Shown here piece after piece: positions 43,055-51,775 of a stretch of DNA of 64,000 nt. The stretch's first letter is position 1; the number at the start of each line of letters is the position of its first letter. The stretch covers positions 1-64,000 of the forward strand of contig NZ_SMDQ01000007.1 of the NCBI RefSeq assembly GCF_012911975.1. Reading direction: 5' to 3'. A model generated the notes under the pieces. The model ran no database searches. It had not been told where the DNA came from and saw nothing but the letters and a program-made list of their open reading frames with translations. Source of the DNA: Nodosilinea sp. P-1105. GTDB taxonomy: Bacteria; Cyanobacteriota; Cyanobacteriia; Phormidesmidales; Phormidesmidaceae. A program made the translations under genes and the position numbers.

Positions 43055-44476
43055 CTAACCTCGTCGCCGGAGTAGACGGTAGGTGAGCCAGGCGAACAGT
43101 ACGCCCATGCTAGCGCTGACCCCAAAGGCGAGGACGGTACTGGCTAAATAGCTGGCTACCGGGGGCTGGGTTTGCCCTTGGGGCGGTGGCATCCACACGG
43201 CTACCAGTTGTTTGGCCTGGTCATTGAAGGTGGCAGCCATCAACGAAGCGGCCCCCAAGCCAGCGCTGGCTGAGGCGATCGTCAGGTTCAGTTTTCGCTC
43301 ATTTTTGCTGTGTTCAATGTCAATGATACCCGCTACCGTTTTGGTGTAATTTTCCAGAGGCTTAAACCCAGCCGTTAAAATCTTTTCATCGGTTTGCAGT
43401 TGGGCCAGGTATTTTTCTTTAGCCAATTCTTCAAACTGCCATAGAAAAGCTAGGTCACAGTCTGAATCCTGCTTTTCTATCACCTGTAACCGACGGCCAT
43501 AGTTTTGGATATTGACCTCAATGGTTGATTCCTGCTCTCTGAAATAGCCCAAATTCGTTTCATAGGCTTGCGAGAGCTGCAGGGCTATTGCTAAATTACG
43601 CTGAAGCTGATCCAGATCTACCTTGGGCTGAGTAATCACCATTGGCAGTGCATCCGTGAGTCGCTGCATAGTGCTGGTTGCAGCTTTGAGGGTAGTTTTT
43701 AGCTGGATACTTTGCTTGTAAACCCATAGGACTTTGTTGCGATAGTGAAACAAGCGCATCAGCTCGCAGTAAAACTGACTCATGATATCCTGTAAGTCGC
43801 CTTTGGAAAGGCAGGCCGGAAACAGGCAAATTAAGGCATAGTGATGCTGATTTTGATTGTCCGGGGTTGAGTCAGGTCGTTGGAATTCAAATAGGGTTGC
43901 TTCCTGGTAGTGCCCTTGCCCACGAAAGTCTTGATCCCAGTTAGGGGAGGAAAACAAAGCCAAATTGTCGTAAAGAAAGTGGGCCGTAGCTTCCGTAGAC
44001 TGGCTGCTATTAGGCAACTGTCCCCAAATCAACCAACTCTGACCTATCTGCCTCGGAATGGAGCGTGCATGGTCTAGCACCCCAGCTTTCATCTGCTGAA
44101 GCTGCTCAGCAAAAGATAAGGCCGGCAAAGTGTCATCCTGTGGTTTGCCAGAACAGTGGACCATGACAGACAAGGTGTCGTCTAGCTTCACCGGATAATA
44201 GTAGCCATCGTAGGGGGACGTAAAGCGCAACCGTTTTTCGGGTAGCAGCTCGATGTATCTCGATATTTTTTTTTCTCGCTCTTTAATCTCTGTCAGGGTA
44301 GCTTCCAGAGCAGTTTCGGTGAGCTGGCCATTCAAAATGCTCTGCCAGATCTGTTGCCGCCTTTGATCAACCGTCGCCGCACTCTCACCTAACCCGTCCA
44401 GCAGATCGTAGAGAAATAAGTCGAGGGCCGGATAGTGCAGGGTCAAGTCGGTCAATGGTTCGTGGTCGATCATCAA
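43055..44476 (-). CDS. Unknown protein with two C-terminal membrane spans (CHAT operon, gene 3)
   Basis: 473 residues, third gene of the TPR-CHAT operon; its start overlaps the previous stop by 4 bases. The first 250 residues are soluble (FTSPYDGYYYPVKLDDTLSV, LFSSPNWDQDFRGQ). Residues about 255-385 are helical and probably coiled-coil, with a conserved-looking NYGRRLQVIEKQDSDCDLAFLWQFEELAK. Two hydrophobic stretches lie at about 394-414 (NLTIASASAGLGAASLMAATF) and 440-465 (ASYLASTVLAFGVSASMGVLFAW), followed by the basic RLLRRRG. This resembles large two-span helical membrane proteins such as CorA in shape only. Its role is unknown; linkage to a caspase-like protease makes it a candidate membrane effector or substrate. 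Confidence 0.8.
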   Translation of the reverse strand: MMIDHEPLTDLTLHYPALDLFLYDLLDGLGESAATVDQRRQQIWQSILNGQLTETALEATLTEIKEREKKISRYIELLPEKRLRFTSPYDGYYYPVKLDDTLSVMVHCSGKPQDDTLPALSFAEQLQQMKAGVLDHARSIPRQIGQSWLIWGQLPNSSQSTEATAHFLYDNLALFSSPNWDQDFRGQGHYQEATLFEFQRPDSTPDNQNQHHYALICLFPACLSKGDLQDIMSQFYCELMRLFHYRNKVLWVYKQSIQLKTTLKAATSTMQRLTDALPMVITQPKVDLDQLQRNLAIALQLSQAYETNLGYFREQESTIEVNIQNYGRRLQVIEKQDSDCDLAFLWQFEELAKEKYLAQLQTDEKILTAGFKPLENYTKTVAGIIDIEHSKNERKLNLTIASASAGLGAASLMAATFNDQAKQLVAVWMPPPQGQTQPPVASYLASTVLAFGVSASMGVLFAWLTYRLLRRRG

Positions 44477-44904
44477 GATTCGCTAGCCTCATTGAGTTGG
44501 CGAATAGTCTGAGGCAGGTTATCTGCGGACAGGATTTGATTAGTCTTGTCTAGATTGGCGTCGATCGCTGCCAGCAATGCTTGAAGTTGACGATTAGCCA
44601 CCCCAGTATCGCGGACCATATTTTCCAGTTCTGGTGGTATTTTGTTGTACTTATCATTCGGGTAAATCTCCCCACTTAGACCCTGTTCGGCGGCCAGGCC
44701 ACTCAACCAGGTACGAATGCTCTGGTAGGTTTCGGCTAGAGAAGTTGCAACCATCGCCTGATGCAATTCCATTACTGAGGCATTAGGGTTTGTGGCAAAG
44801 GCTCGACAGGCGTTGATCAGGTCATCAGGTAATACAGCGTCGTTTTCCTGCAAACCCAGGGTCAGCAAGACCGATCGCAAAGTTCGTTTATCGGTATCTT
44901 TCAT
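44473..44904 (-). CDS. Unknown small soluble protein (CHAT operon, gene 2)
   Basis: 143 residues, mostly helical and acidic, with no signal, span or cysteine. It begins MKDTDKRTLRSVLLTLGLQ and includes PNASVMELHQAMVATSLAE and a C-terminal amphipathic segment LLAAIDANLDKTNQILSADN. It overlaps both the preceding CHAT gene and the following membrane gene by 4 bases, so all three products are made in fixed proportion. The N-terminal helical part has the size of an effector-associated adaptor domain, but no family is recognised and the adaptor idea is inference. Confidence 0.75.
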   Translation of the reverse strand: MKDTDKRTLRSVLLTLGLQENDAVLPDDLINACRAFATNPNASVMELHQAMVATSLAETYQSIRTWLSGLAAEQGLSGEIYPNDKYNKIPPELENMVRDTGVANRQLQALLAAIDANLDKTNQILSADNLPQTIRQLNEASES

Positions 44905-47900
44905 AGCCCAGAGATCGTATAGGCGGCCCAGTAATAGGGATGGCGATAGGGACGGTCCGGCGACCGATGCGACTCTATTGTAGAAGCGGATTGGGAGTTT
45001 GAACCGATGCGCCTGAGTTCATCCTGCAGGGTGAGCCGTAAGGAGCCTTTATCGAGGCCACTGCGATCGATTAGCTCAATGTAGCCCTGGAGAGTCGTTG
45101 CAATTTGATCATAGGTGGCGGTTTTGAGAAAGGCCTGGGCAGCTCGTAATGCCTGGGCCGGGGGATCTCCGGTCAGCAACGCCTGGTAAAACTGGCTGAC
45201 AAAGATCAGACTAGAGCCAGACTCGATGCGCCATAGGGTACTGACCACACAGCCCGCATTAGCTTTGAGGAAGGCGCTGACCAGGCCCACATAGTCATCG
45301 GTAATGGTTTGGTTGCCCGCCACCCCAGTTTCACAGGCGGCCAGGAATACCAGTTGGTAGGGACTCAGGTCGTGGTAGCCCAGGTCGGGGGCAGGGTGGA
45401 CAATATCGGCCAGGGTAAGGCGATCGCCCCCGGTCAAAAACAGACAAGACTGGGCTGGATTACGACTGTTGTAGAGCCCATGACCAGTAAAGTGAAACAC
45501 ATCATGGGTCTGCCCCAGCGCACCTAAGAGGCGATCGTAGGGCACCTGCTGATTTTCCAGCGTGGTGATTCGCCCTGGCTGGTCACCCCCGGACTCTCGG
45601 AATTGTTGACGAATCAGTTCGGCTTCCACCTCAGCAAAGGGCAGTTCATCCAGCTTCTGGGTCAGGGTTTTGACCGTGGCAGTGCTCTTGGGATTTTCTG
45701 CGATTAGCAGGTTTTTATAGACAGGAGGCTCAGTTTGGGATAGACGGTCTAGGCCAACTTTGGCACTCGGCAGGTAGGTGCAGTCGTACCGGTCAAAAAA
45801 GATGTGCAGGGGAAACCGATGCAAATCCCGATGGGGAATCAGCCGCAGCCGCTGGATGGGATAGTCTTGCAAGGCAGCGTGGATCGCCTCAACATTGAGC
45901 AATTGGCCCAGGAATTCTAACCGGCTGTCCATCTGGGTGCGCCAGGGATGTCCCCTCCGCCAGGCTGTAAGGTCTACGGTTTTAGGAGGTTGCTCAAAAT
46001 AATTGGCCTCTCCCAAGTTGTGCCCTTCGACTTCGCTCAGGGCACCCGCTGGCTGAGCGAAGTCGAAGCCAGCGGGCTGCTTATCGGTTTTATTTTGGGC
46101 CGAACTGTAGTTGTCATAATCCTGGTTCCACTGGCTCAGCCAGTCCTCCCAACCGAGGAGTTGCTTCAGCCCCGGGGGGCGTTCGTCGTTGGCTAGGACT
46201 TGGGTAGGATCAACAGCGAGGTCTGGCGGCGGAATCACCACCGGCTCTGTGGCCCCCGGCAGCAGCAAAAAGGTGGTCAGGGCCGCCGGGCTCAGGTGCC
46301 AGTAAACCATCGCCGTGTGCTCATCCACCAGCGCCTGCATCTGCTCGCAGGTAATATCGGGCACCTCATCCAGGTCCAGCAGCCAGCGCAGGCAAACATT
46401 TTTAGCCGTCTCGGCGGTGCTCAGGGCCTTGCGAAAATCTCCTGCCTGGATGGCCGCATCCACGGTCAGTTGCTCGAACTTTGCGAGCCAGAGGCCCAAC
46501 TGGTGCTGACGTTCATGGTTATGGCCAGCCTCCGCCAATACTCGCTGAATGTAGGCCGTCGCCTCTTGTTGCAGGGTCTCAGCTTCCTGGGTTTCCCCGA
46601 TGCCCAGTAAAGCTCGGATCAGGTCTTGCAGGGTTTCAAAATACAGTGTTTCAAACTGGGGTGGTTGTAATGTCTCTAAAGCCCGCCTAAAGCTATTAGC
46701 GGCTTTGCGCCAGTAGGGCCGAGGGCTGACTTGCTTCCGTCCTTCAAAATAATGGGCTCGACCAATGGCGCGATGCAATGTTCCCCAGCCTTCGGGGTGA
46801 GTGTCTTTGCATATAGCTTTCTTTGGTTCGTCTTGGGAGTTTTCCCCCAGTTCGGCTTGATAGCTGTTGAGTTGTCCCTGATAGCCGCCAACTCGTAACT
46901 CGGGCCGGGATCGACTGGGGTGCCGGGCGGCATCATCCGTAATTTTTTGCAGCACATCAGGTAAAACAGGTTGATTAACCAGAAACTGCAATTCCGCCGA
47001 AGTAGGCGCAGCAATGATGACCTCCAGTTCTGGCGAGGGAGGCTGCTGAATCAGGGCTAAGAGCTGAGGGTTGTCAGCATCGACAAAGGTTTGGGATAAT
47101 TGAGTTTTGGATTGTTCCAGAGACTTCAAGACATGTGCTCGGATGGCATCAACATCACGGTTGAAAAAGCTAATTAGAGTGAGGCGGGAGCGGCTATCCA
47201 GTTCTTGTTGAATTTTTAGTCTAAAGAGTGACTCATTGTCAGGGCGATAGCCAGCCAGCCAGGCCACAGTAACGCCTCGGTTGACCCAAACTTCAACAAG
47301 GTCTGGCTGTAAGGAGATGGCCTGGTCATAGCTGGCCAGAGCCTCCTCGTAACGCCCCAGGTTCTTTAAGGTATTGCCTCGGTTGACCCAAACTCTAATG
47401 AGGTCTGGCTGTAAGGAGATGGCCTGGTCATAGCTGGCCAGAGCCTCCTCGTAACGCCCCAGGTCAGCTAAGGTATTGCCTCGATTGAACCAACCTATAG
47501 CATCGTCCGGTTGTAGGGGGATGACTTGGTCATAGCTGACTAAGGCTGCCTCGTGACGCCCAAGCTTATCCAAGGTGATGCCTCGGTTGACCCAAGCTGC
47601 AACATAGTCCGGTTGAAGGGAGACGGCTTGGTCATAGCTGGCCAGGGCTTCCTCATAACGTCCCAGGTCATCTAAGGTGCTGCCTCGGTTGCCCCAAGCC
47701 TTAACATCGTCCGGTTGAAGGGAGATGACTTTGTCAAAACTGGCCAGGGCTGCCTCATAACGCCCCAGATCCTTTAAGGTGATGCCTCGGTTACCCCAAC
47801 TCGCAACATCGTTTGGTTGCAGAGAGATAGCCTGCTCATAGCTGGCCAGAGCCTCCTCGTAACGTTCCAAGTTCTTTAAGGTGCTGCCTCGCATGCCCCA

Positions 47901-49112
47901 GGCCGTAAAATTTTCTGGTTGCAGGGAGATGGCCTGCTCAAAGCTAGCAAGAGCCTCTTCGTAACGCTCTAGGTTATCCAAGGTGAGGCCTCGGTTGCCC
48001 CAGGCCGTAAAATTTTCTGGTTGCAGGGAGATGGCCTGCTCAAAACTGGCCAGGGCCTTCTCATAACGCCCCAGGTTATGTGACAAAATGATGCCTCGAT
48101 TACCCCACGCCATAGCAAGGTCTGGCTGAAGAGAGATGGCCTCCTCAAAGCTGGCCAGGGCCTCCTCATAACGCCCCGGATTATGTGACAAAACGACGCC
48201 TCGATTGTACCAAGCCATAGCATCATCCGGTCGTAAGACAATGACTTGGTCAAAGCTGGCCAGTGCCTCCTCATAACGCTCCAGATTATATAAGGTGTCG
48301 CCTCGGATGTTCCAAGCCTGAGCCTCATCTGGTTGAAGGGAGATGACCTGGTCAATGCTGGCCAGGGCCTCCTCATAACGCCCTAGATATTTTAGGGTGA
48401 GGCCTCGATTGCCCCACGCCATAGCAAGGTCTGGCTGAAGGGAAATGGCCTGGTTACAGCTGGCCAGAGCTTTTTCGTAACGTCCCAGTCTATATAAGGT
48501 GAGACCCCGGATACTCCAACATGTAGCAATGTCGGGTTGGAGAGAGATAACCTGGTCATAGCTGGCCAGAGCCTCTTCATAACGCCCCAAATTAAAGAGT
48601 TTGTCGCCTTGATCTAACCAGTCACTCGCTATCAGAGATTTCGGTTGAGGCGTTAGCGATAAGTCAACGCTTTCTGATTGGTCAACTGTCAGGTCAGGCT
48701 CCAGCACAGAGGCTTGTTTGGGGTTTTGCAAGTTAGCTGCATTCTCAGCAGACTCTGACGTTGCTGAAAACTCCACCGCTGGTGGTGGCTCTGGGCCTTG
48801 GATGATAGCTTGCCCCAGAGTCTTTGCAATCTCTGCCAGGCTACCCTCGGCCACCTCACTCAACCGCAGCAACCCCTGGCCAAACTCGGTCTCGGGCTGC
48901 TGTACCCATTGGCCTCCGTACTGCGTCATCCACTGGGCCACTTGTTCTGGAGTCAGCCCCTGGTTTTGCAGGGTGGCTAAAAGCTTTGGCCAACTGGCCC
49001 CCTGGCTAGCCTGGGTCGCCAAATCCTTCACCAGGCTCTCATACTCTGCCTGGCTTAGTGATTCAGTAGGCGGCGGCTGGGGTTTTCTCCAGCGCTTGAA
49101 CGGGTTCAGCAT
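44901..49112 (-). CDS. TPR-CHAT caspase-like protease (CHAT operon, gene 1)
   Basis: 1403 residues. Residues 1-165: N-terminal region with a Gln-rich helical segment (SLSQAEYESLVKDLATQ). About 170-615: thirteen near-identical 34-residue TPR units (GRYEEALASYDQAISLQPD...AW.NRG). About 615-1010: further helical linker including AETLQQEATAYIQ. About 1030-1403: CHAT domain with catalytic His1211 in FTGHGLYNSR and Cys1260 in FLAACETGVAG. Both catalytic residues are intact, so protease activity is expected. Residues about 1012-1031 are the translation of a REP-type palindrome inserted in frame. The TPR array should sense a protein partner. Such proteins act in programmed-cell-death or defence settings, which is family knowledge rather than proof here. 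Confidence 0.92.
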   Translation of the reverse strand: MLNPFKRWRKPQPPPTESLSQAEYESLVKDLATQASQGASWPKLLATLQNQGLTPEQVAQWMTQYGGQWVQQPETEFGQGLLRLSEVAEGSLAEIAKTLGQAIIQGPEPPPAVEFSATSESAENAANLQNPKQASVLEPDLTVDQSESVDLSLTPQPKSLIASDWLDQGDKLFNLGRYEEALASYDQVISLQPDIATCWSIRGLTLYRLGRYEKALASCNQAISLQPDLAMAWGNRGLTLKYLGRYEEALASIDQVISLQPDEAQAWNIRGDTLYNLERYEEALASFDQVIVLRPDDAMAWYNRGVVLSHNPGRYEEALASFEEAISLQPDLAMAWGNRGIILSHNLGRYEKALASFEQAISLQPENFTAWGNRGLTLDNLERYEEALASFEQAISLQPENFTAWGMRGSTLKNLERYEEALASYEQAISLQPNDVASWGNRGITLKDLGRYEAALASFDKVISLQPDDVKAWGNRGSTLDDLGRYEEALASYDQAVSLQPDYVAAWVNRGITLDKLGRHEAALVSYDQVIPLQPDDAIGWFNRGNTLADLGRYEEALASYDQAISLQPDLIRVWVNRGNTLKNLGRYEEALASYDQAISLQPDLVEVWVNRGVTVAWLAGYRPDNESLFRLKIQQELDSRSRLTLISFFNRDVDAIRAHVLKSLEQSKTQLSQTFVDADNPQLLALIQQPPSPELEVIIAAPTSAELQFLVNQPVLPDVLQKITDDAARHPSRSRPELRVGGYQGQLNSYQAELGENSQDEPKKAICKDTHPEGWGTLHRAIGRAHYFEGRKQVSPRPYWRKAANSFRRALETLQPPQFETLYFETLQDLIRALLGIGETQEAETLQQEATAYIQRVLAEAGHNHERQHQLGLWLAKFEQLTVDAAIQAGDFRKALSTAETAKNVCLRWLLDLDEVPDITCEQMQALVDEHTAMVYWHLSPAALTTFLLLPGATEPVVIPPPDLAVDPTQVLANDERPPGLKQLLGWEDWLSQWNQDYDNYSSAQNKTDKQPAGFDFAQPAGALSEVEGHNLGEANYFEQPPKTVDLTAWRRGHPWRTQMDSRLEFLGQLLNVEAIHAALQDYPIQRLRLIPHRDLHRFPLHIFFDRYDCTYLPSAKVGLDRLSQTEPPVYKNLLIAENPKSTATVKTLTQKLDELPFAEVEAELIRQQFRESGGDQPGRITTLENQQVPYDRLLGALGQTHDVFHFTGHGLYNSRNPAQSCLFLTGGDRLTLADIVHPAPDLGYHDLSPYQLVFLAACETGVAGNQTITDDYVGLVSAFLKANAGCVVSTLWRIESGSSLIFVSQFYQALLTGDPPAQALRAAQAFLKTATYDQIATTLQGYIELIDRSGLDKGSLRLTLQDELRRIGSNSQSASTIESHRSPDRPYRHPYYWAAYTISGL
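46019..46078. repeat. REP-type palindrome inside the CHAT gene
   Basis: CCCTTCGACTTCGCTCAGGG is followed by CTGGCTGAGCGAAGTCGAAG, giving an inverted pair identical in type to the intergenic repeats at 14663-14703, 16552, 23081 and 34565. It lies in frame, between the TPR/linker part and the CHAT domain, and is translated as GFDFAQPAGALSEVEGHN. No frame shift results. Confidence 0.85.
47270..48600. repeat. 102-bp tandem repeats encoding TPR units
   Basis: Thirteen copies of a unit of 102 bases (105 in two of them) are highly similar at the DNA level, with blocks such as GCCAGAGCCTCCTCGTAACG repeated. DNA identity this high across units points to recent duplication or gene conversion, and the copy number should vary between strains. 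Confidence 0.85.
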
Positions 49113-49494
49113 GGTTGCAGCTAAAGTCAGGTGTCATGCGGAATCAGCGTGAGTTAGTAGAACCTGCGCTCTCAGGGGGCAAGAGTCAGGGGAAAGCAGA
49201 AACGACAGCCTGGCTTCTGTGTCCTAACTTCTGCAGTCGGCACAGATTTTTAGTTTGAGCTAGTATCCCCTCCAGATTAAGCCGCATTCCTGACACTGGC
49301 CATGGACCTTCACGGTTTATTTATCAAATTCTGGCACCCAGGCTCTGCCTAGGCGCATTCCTCGAGGCTCCGCCTTGATCACAAGACTTCACCGGTAACA
49401 ACCCGAACAGCAGGGTAACAGCGGCAGGGGACACCCCAGGAAGGAAAGACACACAATCCGTCTGACTCCATTCTTTATCGGGGCGTTCTTAGGT
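49113..49494. other. Gap upstream of the CHAT operon
   Basis: 382 bases with no convincing gene. A 93-residue frame at 49389-49670 is a shadow of the DUF104 gene. The promoter of the CHAT operon should lie here, but no clear -35/-10 pair or operator palindrome was found by eye. Confidence 0.4.
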
Positions 49495-49902
49495 TTACCC
49501 TTGCTGTCGCTGTTGCTGGTAGTAGTCAAATCTTTTGGATAGATCCGTGGGAAGTTTCTCCCATTTTTCCTCAGGGACTTGGGCAGAGAATTGGGCTGCA
49601 AGCTCCCAAATGGGAGTGGCATTGGCATCGAAGGTGAAGGAATTTGAAGAAGCATGCGATTGACCTTCACCGTTCTGAGGTTGAGATCGCTGCTTGGTGT
49701 TAAGCAAGTTCTCCGTATTTAGCGCAGGCTTATGTTCTTTGTGCTGAACCTCATCTGCCAGAGCATTGTCAGGGAGGGGAGCAGGTGTAGTGCCCTGGGA
49801 AGATTGCACCAACAGCTCAACTTCTGTGCCTTCGGGCAGCTCGAAAGCCGTTTGGGGGATGAAGGCGCCGTTACGGTAGATCGCTCGTAAGGATTGAGTC
49901 AT
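49495..49902 (-). CDS. DUF104/AF2212-like antitoxin-type protein
   Basis: 135 residues. The first 35 (SLRAIYRNGAFIPQTAFELPEGTEVELLV) match the AF2212-like/DUF104 domain of type II antitoxins, which normally precede a PIN-domain toxin. Here the remainder is a Gln/Asn/Pro-rich and probably disordered tail ending DLSKRFDYYQQQRQQG. No toxin gene is found directly downstream, so it is an orphan or has lost its partner. ATG at 49902. Confidence 0.7.
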   Translation of the reverse strand: MTQSLRAIYRNGAFIPQTAFELPEGTEVELLVQSSQGTTPAPLPDNALADEVQHKEHKPALNTENLLNTKQRSQPQNGEGQSHASSNSFTFDANATPIWELAAQFSAQVPEEKWEKLPTDLSKRFDYYQQQRQQG

Positions 49903-50120
49903 GGGGTTACCCGTTGGTGGACGGTCTCTTTAAGGATAGCCGATGGGCCATGGACCCAAGCTGTCATAAGCGTTAGGGCTCCCATCTCCTGGCGTTGAGG
50001 CACGTCCTCAGGATGGCATTCAGCTTATCCCTAGGTGGATCTTCCATTGACCAAGCTTGGCCTGTGGCACAGCAAGCGGAGGTCTTTAAATTCCTATTGC
50101 TTTAGCAATGGGGCGAGTGA

Positions 50121-50270
50121 GACGCGATCGCGGGTTATGGAGCTGACAAAGTCAGGCTGGTTGCCCAGGAACGGGGTTTTAATTGGGACGCCATGACCAG
50201 GGAAGAGCAAGAGACCTTGATCGATCGCGTAGTGCATAAAGACTATTTTCGATGTCTGGTATTGGCCAAG
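50121..50270 (+). pseudogene. Gene remnant cut by MITE copy C
   Basis: A reading frame without a start, from after a TGA at 50118-50120: DAIAGYGADKVRLVAQERGF, NWDAMTREEQETLIDRVVHK, then DYFRC and on into the MITE at 50271. The acidic, regular part reads like a genuine small protein C-terminus that is 5'-truncated and interrupted by the MITE. The family is not recognised. This is a low-confidence fossil. Confidence 0.35.
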
Positions 50271-50373
50271 CTAGAACGCCGGTACCGATCCCAGGGTCTA
50301 CCCTGGGATACCCCAAAATTCCTGGCTAATAAGCCCAAGAACCCTGGGATCTTGCCATTCTGTACCGATGCTC
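50271..50373. mobile_element. MITE-like element, copy C, with inverted core
   Basis: The ends (CTAGAACGCCGGTACC at left, CTGTACCGATGCTC at right) have the orientation of copy B, but the core (GGGATACCCCAAAATTCC, AAGCCCAAGAACCCTGGG) has the orientation of copy A. The core has therefore been flipped within its own inverted arms. The right terminal CTAG is lost. Compared with A and B it is 103 rather than 107 bases. Confidence 0.8.
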
Positions 50374-50439
50374 ATACAGCAGGTCTAAGGACAAAACCCT
50401 CCCACGACCTGGAAAGTTAGGGCAAACCCTCAGCGTCGG

Positions 50440-51303
50440 CTACGACTCAGCCGAGATCAAAATAATCCCCAGTAACCCTAGGCCAATGCCTAACCATTGC
50501 AGGCGATGCATCTTCTCAAGCAATAACCAGCGTGCCAACAAGACCGTGGGCACAGGTGAAAGACCCACTAAAACTGCCGAGAGCGAGAGCAGCCCAGAAC
50601 GCAGGGCGAAGAGAAATGCTAGCGTGCCGCCTGATTGCAATAAACCAGCCAACATAACCATCAACCAGTTGGTTTGCGCGAGAGTCGCTAATTTGAAGGT
50701 ATTCCCCTCAGACAGCATCACAATTAATAGAGTGGTGATCAGGGCAGCGAAGGTGGAGCTCAATAATGGCCACAGGGTGCTGCTGGCCCCGGGGAAACTT
50801 AAGCAAATGAAGAAAATACCGAAACAAAGCCCGGCCAAGGTTCCTTCTAGGAATCCTGGGGTCTTGAATAGTTCCTGCGGTTTGGGTTGAGGCTGGCTAC
50901 TGTTGTGGCCATTGGCCGTCAAGCCGATGGCAACTAAGGCGATCACCACACCTAAAATTGCGGTGGGCGATGGGCGATCGCCTAGCAGCAGACCAAAAGC
51001 GACAGGAACAACCGCCGCCCAAACCGCAGTAAAAATGGCGACGATGCCCATAGAACTGACGACAAACCCCCGGTAGTAGCAGGCAAAACCCAGCCCATAG
51101 GCAATTCCAGCGGCAATCCCCCACAGGAGGGCATGGCCGTCTAGGGGTTCTAAAACCAAGAGCAGGGCACCCCCAAAAAGAAGGATGCCGACCAGCTGAA
51201 AACAGAGCACGACTAATAGAGAAGAGCTTTTTCGCGACGCTAAACCGCCCAAAAAATCAGAGGTGCCAAAGCAGATTGCGGCTAGTAGTGCGAAGGTAAC
51301 CAT
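50440..51303 (-). CDS. EamA/DMT family transporter
   Basis: A 287-residue membrane protein with about ten spans in two EamA repeats. It begins MVTFALLAAICFGTSDFLGG and has LLALAISVLW-type repeats ending GIGLGLLGIILISAES. Typical DMT features are FLFALRSGLLSLSAVLVGLSP and VPTVLLARWLL. Substrate unknown. It is monocistronic. Confidence 0.88.
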   Translation of the reverse strand: MVTFALLAAICFGTSDFLGGLASRKSSSLLVVLCFQLVGILLFGGALLLVLEPLDGHALLWGIAAGIAYGLGFACYYRGFVVSSMGIVAIFTAVWAAVVPVAFGLLLGDRPSPTAILGVVIALVAIGLTANGHNSSQPQPKPQELFKTPGFLEGTLAGLCFGIFFICLSFPGASSTLWPLLSSTFAALITTLLIVMLSEGNTFKLATLAQTNWLMVMLAGLLQSGGTLAFLFALRSGLLSLSAVLVGLSPVPTVLLARWLLLEKMHRLQWLGIGLGLLGIILISAES

Positions 51304-51775
51304 GGTTAAGTTCTTTCTCGGTTAAGGCTAACTTGCTTGAATCGAAAATCGCACTTCACTGACTGATGCTGTACTATGCCTCAACTCTGTCAGGATGATG
51401 AAGCCTTCAGGGCTCGTATAGAGAAGTTACTGGCTCAACTGGCAGCACTGAAGGACTTTTTCGCCAAAATGCCCTGGTATGTAGACGGTTTCTGACTTCA
51501 AGGCGTTTAATAGCCGCAGCTTTCCAGAGAGCAAATTCAAAAGGCTCTGTTAAATAGAATGCCAGCTGTTCTGATATTCGCTTCAATGAGGGAAATATGA
51601 ATTACGATGCACGGCATTCCAGAGAGAATGGAGACGGTCATCACCGAAGAGGGTGATGACGTTTTGCTGAAACGTCGAAAGTTCACGGCCCTGAGAATTC
51701 GGTCGGCTCATAGGCACAGGATGTCACAGTCTCAACTGTCCTGTCGCTGACTCAGCCTAAGTTTGAAGTAACATC
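51304..51775. other. Intergenic region with a small frame and hairpin
   Basis: A possible 39-residue frame at 51376-51495 (starting MPQLCQDDEAFRARIEKLL) looks protein-like and helical but has no ribosome site and no known family; it may be a fragment. A perfect 9-bp stem GTCATCACC/GGTGATGAC at 51637-51660, followed by GTTTTG, may be a relic terminator. No transposase signature is recognised. Confidence 0.35.

Noticed and set aside
43055-44476. CorA-type magnesium channel
   Set aside because: Two C-terminal spans fit in outline, but the GxN signature loop of CorA was not found.
49389-49670. Possible toxin downstream of the DUF104 gene
   Set aside because: The frame overlaps the DUF104 gene in another phase and has no PIN or other toxin motifs.
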